This document shows, piece after piece, positions 61,484 to 64,000 of a stretch of 64,000 bases of DNA (position 1 is the stretch's first letter; each line of letters begins with the position of its first letter). Position numbers and translations under genes: made by a program. The DNA comes from Tritrichomonas musculus (taxonomy: Eukaryota; Parabasalia; Tritrichomonadida; Tritrichomonadidae): positions 372,001 through 436,000 of the forward strand of contig JAPFFF010000038.1 in the NCBI GenBank assembly GCA_039105265.1, given 5' to 3'. Below the pieces are notes generated by a model that saw nothing but the letters and a program-made list of their open reading frames with translations, ran no database searches and was not told where the DNA came from.

Positions 61484-62140
61484 ATGACTTCTAAAGAAGT
61501 AGTTGCTGTTATCCCAGACAATGTCCTCATTCAGGAAATGCTTCGAAGGCAGATGGAAAGCCTCAAAACAAGATCTGGGAACACTTATGAAAGTAAGAGA
61601 CTTCAAGCTTTAATTCAAAAACAATTGGACAAAGCAAATTATCAAACAGCTATTGCACAAGGAGAAAACAAAAGATATTATAGAATTCTAAGGCCACAAC
61701 TCGAAGAACTTCCTGAACTGGATGACGAAGAAATGTGTGAAGTATACGCAGTTATTCAAAAACAACTTTCAAGTTTGAAAATGCCCCCACTACCAGAAAT
61801 GAAAGACAGAAATTCAAGTCAAAGCATTCAACAATATTACAAAGTAATTCTATCAATTTGTGAAGATATAAAACAAGTAAAAGAAAAAGAAAGAGCTGAA
61901 TTAGCAGCAATGGAAAAGCAATTATATGAATTGCAACATCAACAAAAAGACGAATTAGCTCAAATTAATAAAATTCTTAACCAGAAACAGCAAGAATTAC
62001 AAATGCTACAAACAGATATTAGTAACGAAGAAATTAAATTAAAAGAGGAAAATAAACAATTTTTGCTCAAAATGAGACCCAAAAAGCAGATGCTTGAAAA
62101 ATTAGAGAGAAGATCAAAAATAGCAAAGGCTGAGCAATAA
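61484..62140 (+). CDS. Coiled-coil protein, unknown
   Basis: A 218-residue soluble protein. Residues 1-130 are helical and charged. About 125-215 form a continuous coiled coil rich in Q, K and E (ELAAMEKQLYELQHQQKDEL). No domain recognised; a cytoskeletal or trafficking adaptor is possible but unproved. TCATTTA at 61419-61425 fits the trichomonad initiator, though it is 63 bp from the start, longer than the usual leader. It lies 290 bp after the TBC gene in the same orientation and converges with the TRAPPC1 gene. Confidence 0.8.
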   Translation: MTSKEVVAVIPDNVLIQEMLRRQMESLKTRSGNTYESKRLQALIQKQLDKANYQTAIAQGENKRYYRILRPQLEELPELDDEEMCEVYAVIQKQLSSLKMPPLPEMKDRNSSQSIQQYYKVILSICEDIKQVKEKERAELAAMEKQLYELQHQQKDELAQINKILNQKQQELQMLQTDISNEEIKLKEENKQFLLKMRPKKQMLEKLERRSKIAKAEQ

Positions 62141-62391
62141 TTATTTGTTATTTTACTTTATTAAATATTTCTCCCCTATTTTTACAGTTTAATTAGAATA
62201 ATATATTATTATTTTTTCAATGAAATTATATATATACATTTAAATGACCAACCGATTTATTTATATTACGTAAATCGCTTTAGAAAGTTTTAATTATTTA
62301 TTGATAAAAGTTTTGAACAATATCCCATATAATAATTTATTGATAAAACCAATTAAAAGAACGTTCTTTCATTAATATCAATTAAAAAAAA

Positions 62392-62829
62392 TTAGCTAGT
62401 TCTTTTATCCCAATCAAAAGTATCAACTGCGTTGTCGAATGCTGCAATTTTGATGGGAGTGTTGAGTTCATATAGAGGATTCATAACAACATAAGGTAAA
62501 AACACTTGCTGAAAGAATTGTCGAAGTTTTTCTCGTAAGTTTGGACAATTTGCCGAAGTTAATAATACAAACATATAACCAGTTGCTGTCTGATAAAAAT
62601 GCATTTTATATTGAGATGTAGTAAGACTACTGAGCTGACCAGGATGATCTTTTGGCGACATTTTTGTAGCTGTACGATTTAACGAGAAGAGAAGACCAAA
62701 AAGAAGTCTCTCTCGGTCTTCTTTTGTTGCTGTATCAGGAATAGTTTGCCATTCTTTATGAAATATGCAGGATTCAACATGAGTACTATAAATTAAAAGA
62801 CTAAATCTTTCTTTTTGATTAGGAGGCAT
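62392..62829 (-). CDS. TRAPPC1: TRAPP complex subunit 1 (Bet5/TRAPPC1)
   Basis: A 145-residue longin-fold subunit of the TRAPP tethering complex, which acts as exchange factor for Rab1-type GTPases in ER-to-Golgi traffic. The segments LLFGLLFSLNRTATKMSP, SLTTSQYKMHFYQTATGYMF and FLPYVVMNPLYELN correspond to the conserved Bet5/TRAPPC1 blocks (LMYGMLFS, TSRYKLHYYETPTG, YVELVVKNPL in the human protein as I know it). The length is typical. The frame extends one TTG codon further, but the ATG at 62829 is the natural start. The neighbouring TBC gene works in the same Rab field, though no operon-like link is implied. Confidence 0.88.
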   Translation of the reverse strand: MPPNQKERFSLLIYSTHVESCIFHKEWQTIPDTATKEDRERLLFGLLFSLNRTATKMSPKDHPGQLSSLTTSQYKMHFYQTATGYMFVLLTSANCPNLREKLRQFFQQVFLPYVVMNPLYELNTPIKIAAFDNAVDTFDWDKRTS

Positions 62830-63296
62830 CAATAATAAATATTGTTACTATTAAAAAGTGGATATATTTTTTTTTTAAAATTACAAATTTCTCGATATAT
62901 TAAGAATTCACAACATAAATTAAATATAAAATATGATGAATCAATTATTTAATTTCAAGATATACGATTAGAAGTTTTTTTTTAACTTGGTTTATATTAT
63001 ATTGAAAAAATAAGTATACAAAATTTACCAATAATTCTTAAATAAATACTTGTTATGGAAATATTATCTTCTACACTTATCATATTTATTATATAGTTAA
63101 AAAGAATTAAAAGAATTAAAAAATTAAAAAATAAAAAGAATGTGCCTTGCTTTGATTTTTTATTATTTTATACCGTATAAACATGCATATTTAATATAAA
63201 TGAAAAGAAACTTATAACACTAACAATAAAAAAACAATTCGTCAATTCAAAAAAAAAAAAATTACTACCATATATAATAAAACATATATTTTCTTC
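62830..63296. other. Intergenic between two minus-strand genes
   Basis: A+T-rich DNA with no feature other than the presumed 5' region of TRAPPC1 and 3' region of the Mei2-like gene. Confidence 0.5.
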
Positions 63297-63998
63297 CTAA
63301 TTGGCTTTTGTTTCTCTTCTTTGAATTGTTGGAACATTATTCCTATAATATTTTTCATGGTTAATTCTATAGTTTCCTGGAAGACTAAATTCGATATTTA
63401 CTTGACAGCATTTACCATTTATCATTAATTTCCTCTTTTTCATTTCTTTTTTAGCTTTAAAAGCTGCTCTGCTATCAAAAAATTCGACAAATCTTTGAGT
63501 GTTCTTGTTTGGTGTCCTACGAATATCTTTTATATCTCCATATTTCATAAATGCTTGAATAATTTCATAATCAGTTGCTGATTCTGGCAAATTAAAAATA
63601 ACAATTGTACCATTATTTGGAGGATGCTTTTTATCAATAACTGGTAGTTCATTTCCAAAAGACATAATCACTGATCTATATTGAATATATATTGTTGATA
63701 ATCTCATCATCATTGCATCTAATAAATTATAAAATCTAATTGTTATTCGACCTTCTTTCAAATGATCCCAATCACATGATTCATAATCACCAAATTCACT
63801 TAATATGTATTTAATATTATTTTGAGTTGTTCCTTCAGGAATATTTCCAAGAATTATAGATCTGCATGGAATTTCTTTATATGTATATTCAAATGATACA
63901 TTTTTAGCTATTGTATATTTATCCATTTTAGGCTTTGTTATCATAACTCCATCACGATGCTTCTTTTTTTGCAATTCTTTACCATCATTGTCAATCAT
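63297..63998 (-). CDS. Mei2-like RNA-binding protein (two RRMs), possibly partial
   Basis: At least 233 residues with two RNA-recognition motifs. The first runs about 48-115 (SIILGNIPEGTTQNNIKYIL, GRITIRFYNLLDAMMM). The second runs about 127-205 (GTIVIFNLPESATDYEIIQA, YGDIKDIRRTPNKNTQRFVEF, then FFDSRAAFKAKKEM). The second closely follows the RRM2 of Mei2-like proteins (GTLVVFNL, IKEIRETPNK, FVEFYDVRAA), which act in meiosis and RNA regulation. The family's C-terminal RRM3 is absent; the protein ends 25 residues after RRM2. The first ATG lies 2 bp inside the window edge, so the gene may begin upstream. Confidence 0.82.
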   Translation of the reverse strand: MIDNDGKELQKKKHRDGVMITKPKMDKYTIAKNVSFEYTYKEIPCRSIILGNIPEGTTQNNIKYILSEFGDYESCDWDHLKEGRITIRFYNLLDAMMMRLSTIYIQYRSVIMSFGNELPVIDKKHPPNNGTIVIFNLPESATDYEIIQAFMKYGDIKDIRRTPNKNTQRFVEFFDSRAAFKAKKEMKKRKLMINGKCCQVNIEFSLPGNYRINHEKYYRNNVPTIQRRETKAN

Positions 63999-64000
63999 TT

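Overview
The window looks like nuclear DNA of a trichomonad (parabasalid) protist. The evidence is very A+T-rich intergenic DNA, apparently intronless genes, a mariner element with the DD34D triad, a giant beta-helix surface protein with F-S-x-S repeats, and a full-length Maverick/Polinton whose reading frames start within a few bases of TCA-type initiator-like sequences. I cannot name the species.

Bases 1-12,800 are a graveyard of mobile and simple-sequence DNA. An intact 1.29 kb mariner (240-1531) sits inside a broken gene. A TIR element with an apparent 8-bp target duplication (6331-7123) carries six ~99-bp tandem repeats. After it come a pyrimidine-rich tract, a 1.5 kb minisatellite of a 16-bp unit (about 8640-10125), a small TTAA-flanked MITE (10869-11098) and a decayed hAT-like element. 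A giant surface protein gene (12830-18607, minus) follows. Next are a MITE (19263-19469), a pogo-like transposase gene with a mutated catalytic site (21828-23033), and the left copy of an unnamed repeat family that I call Y.

The centre (25127-54609) is one Maverick/Polinton of about 29.5 kb with ~1.34 kb terminal inverted repeats and a TTTAAA target duplication. Its left block (plus strand) encodes integrase, packaging ATPase, basic core-like proteins, the candidate major capsid protein and a bZIP/AT-hook-like protein. The middle block (minus) encodes an HNH endonuclease, protein-primed DNA polymerase B, an unknown protein, a second HNH gene broken by a stop, and a candidate jelly-roll minor capsid protein. 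The right block (plus) encodes two very large paralogous fibre-like proteins. Repeated start-proximal motifs suggest at least two or three expression classes, as in a virus. The right terminal repeat is split by a compact 3.2 kb transposon consisting only of ~365-bp TIRs around a tyrosine recombinase gene, flanked by CTAG. That transposon is itself split by a ~1.5 kb fold-back element, giving three levels of nesting.

To the right lie a Y copy with an internal inversion, Tc1-like and other gene fragments, and a 1.48 kb TA-flanked repeat called Z (58146-59629). The last 4 kb is ordinary host gene space: a TBC Rab-GAP, a coiled-coil protein, TRAPPC1/Bet5 and a Mei2-like RNA-binding protein. No tRNA, rRNA or CRISPR array was recognised.
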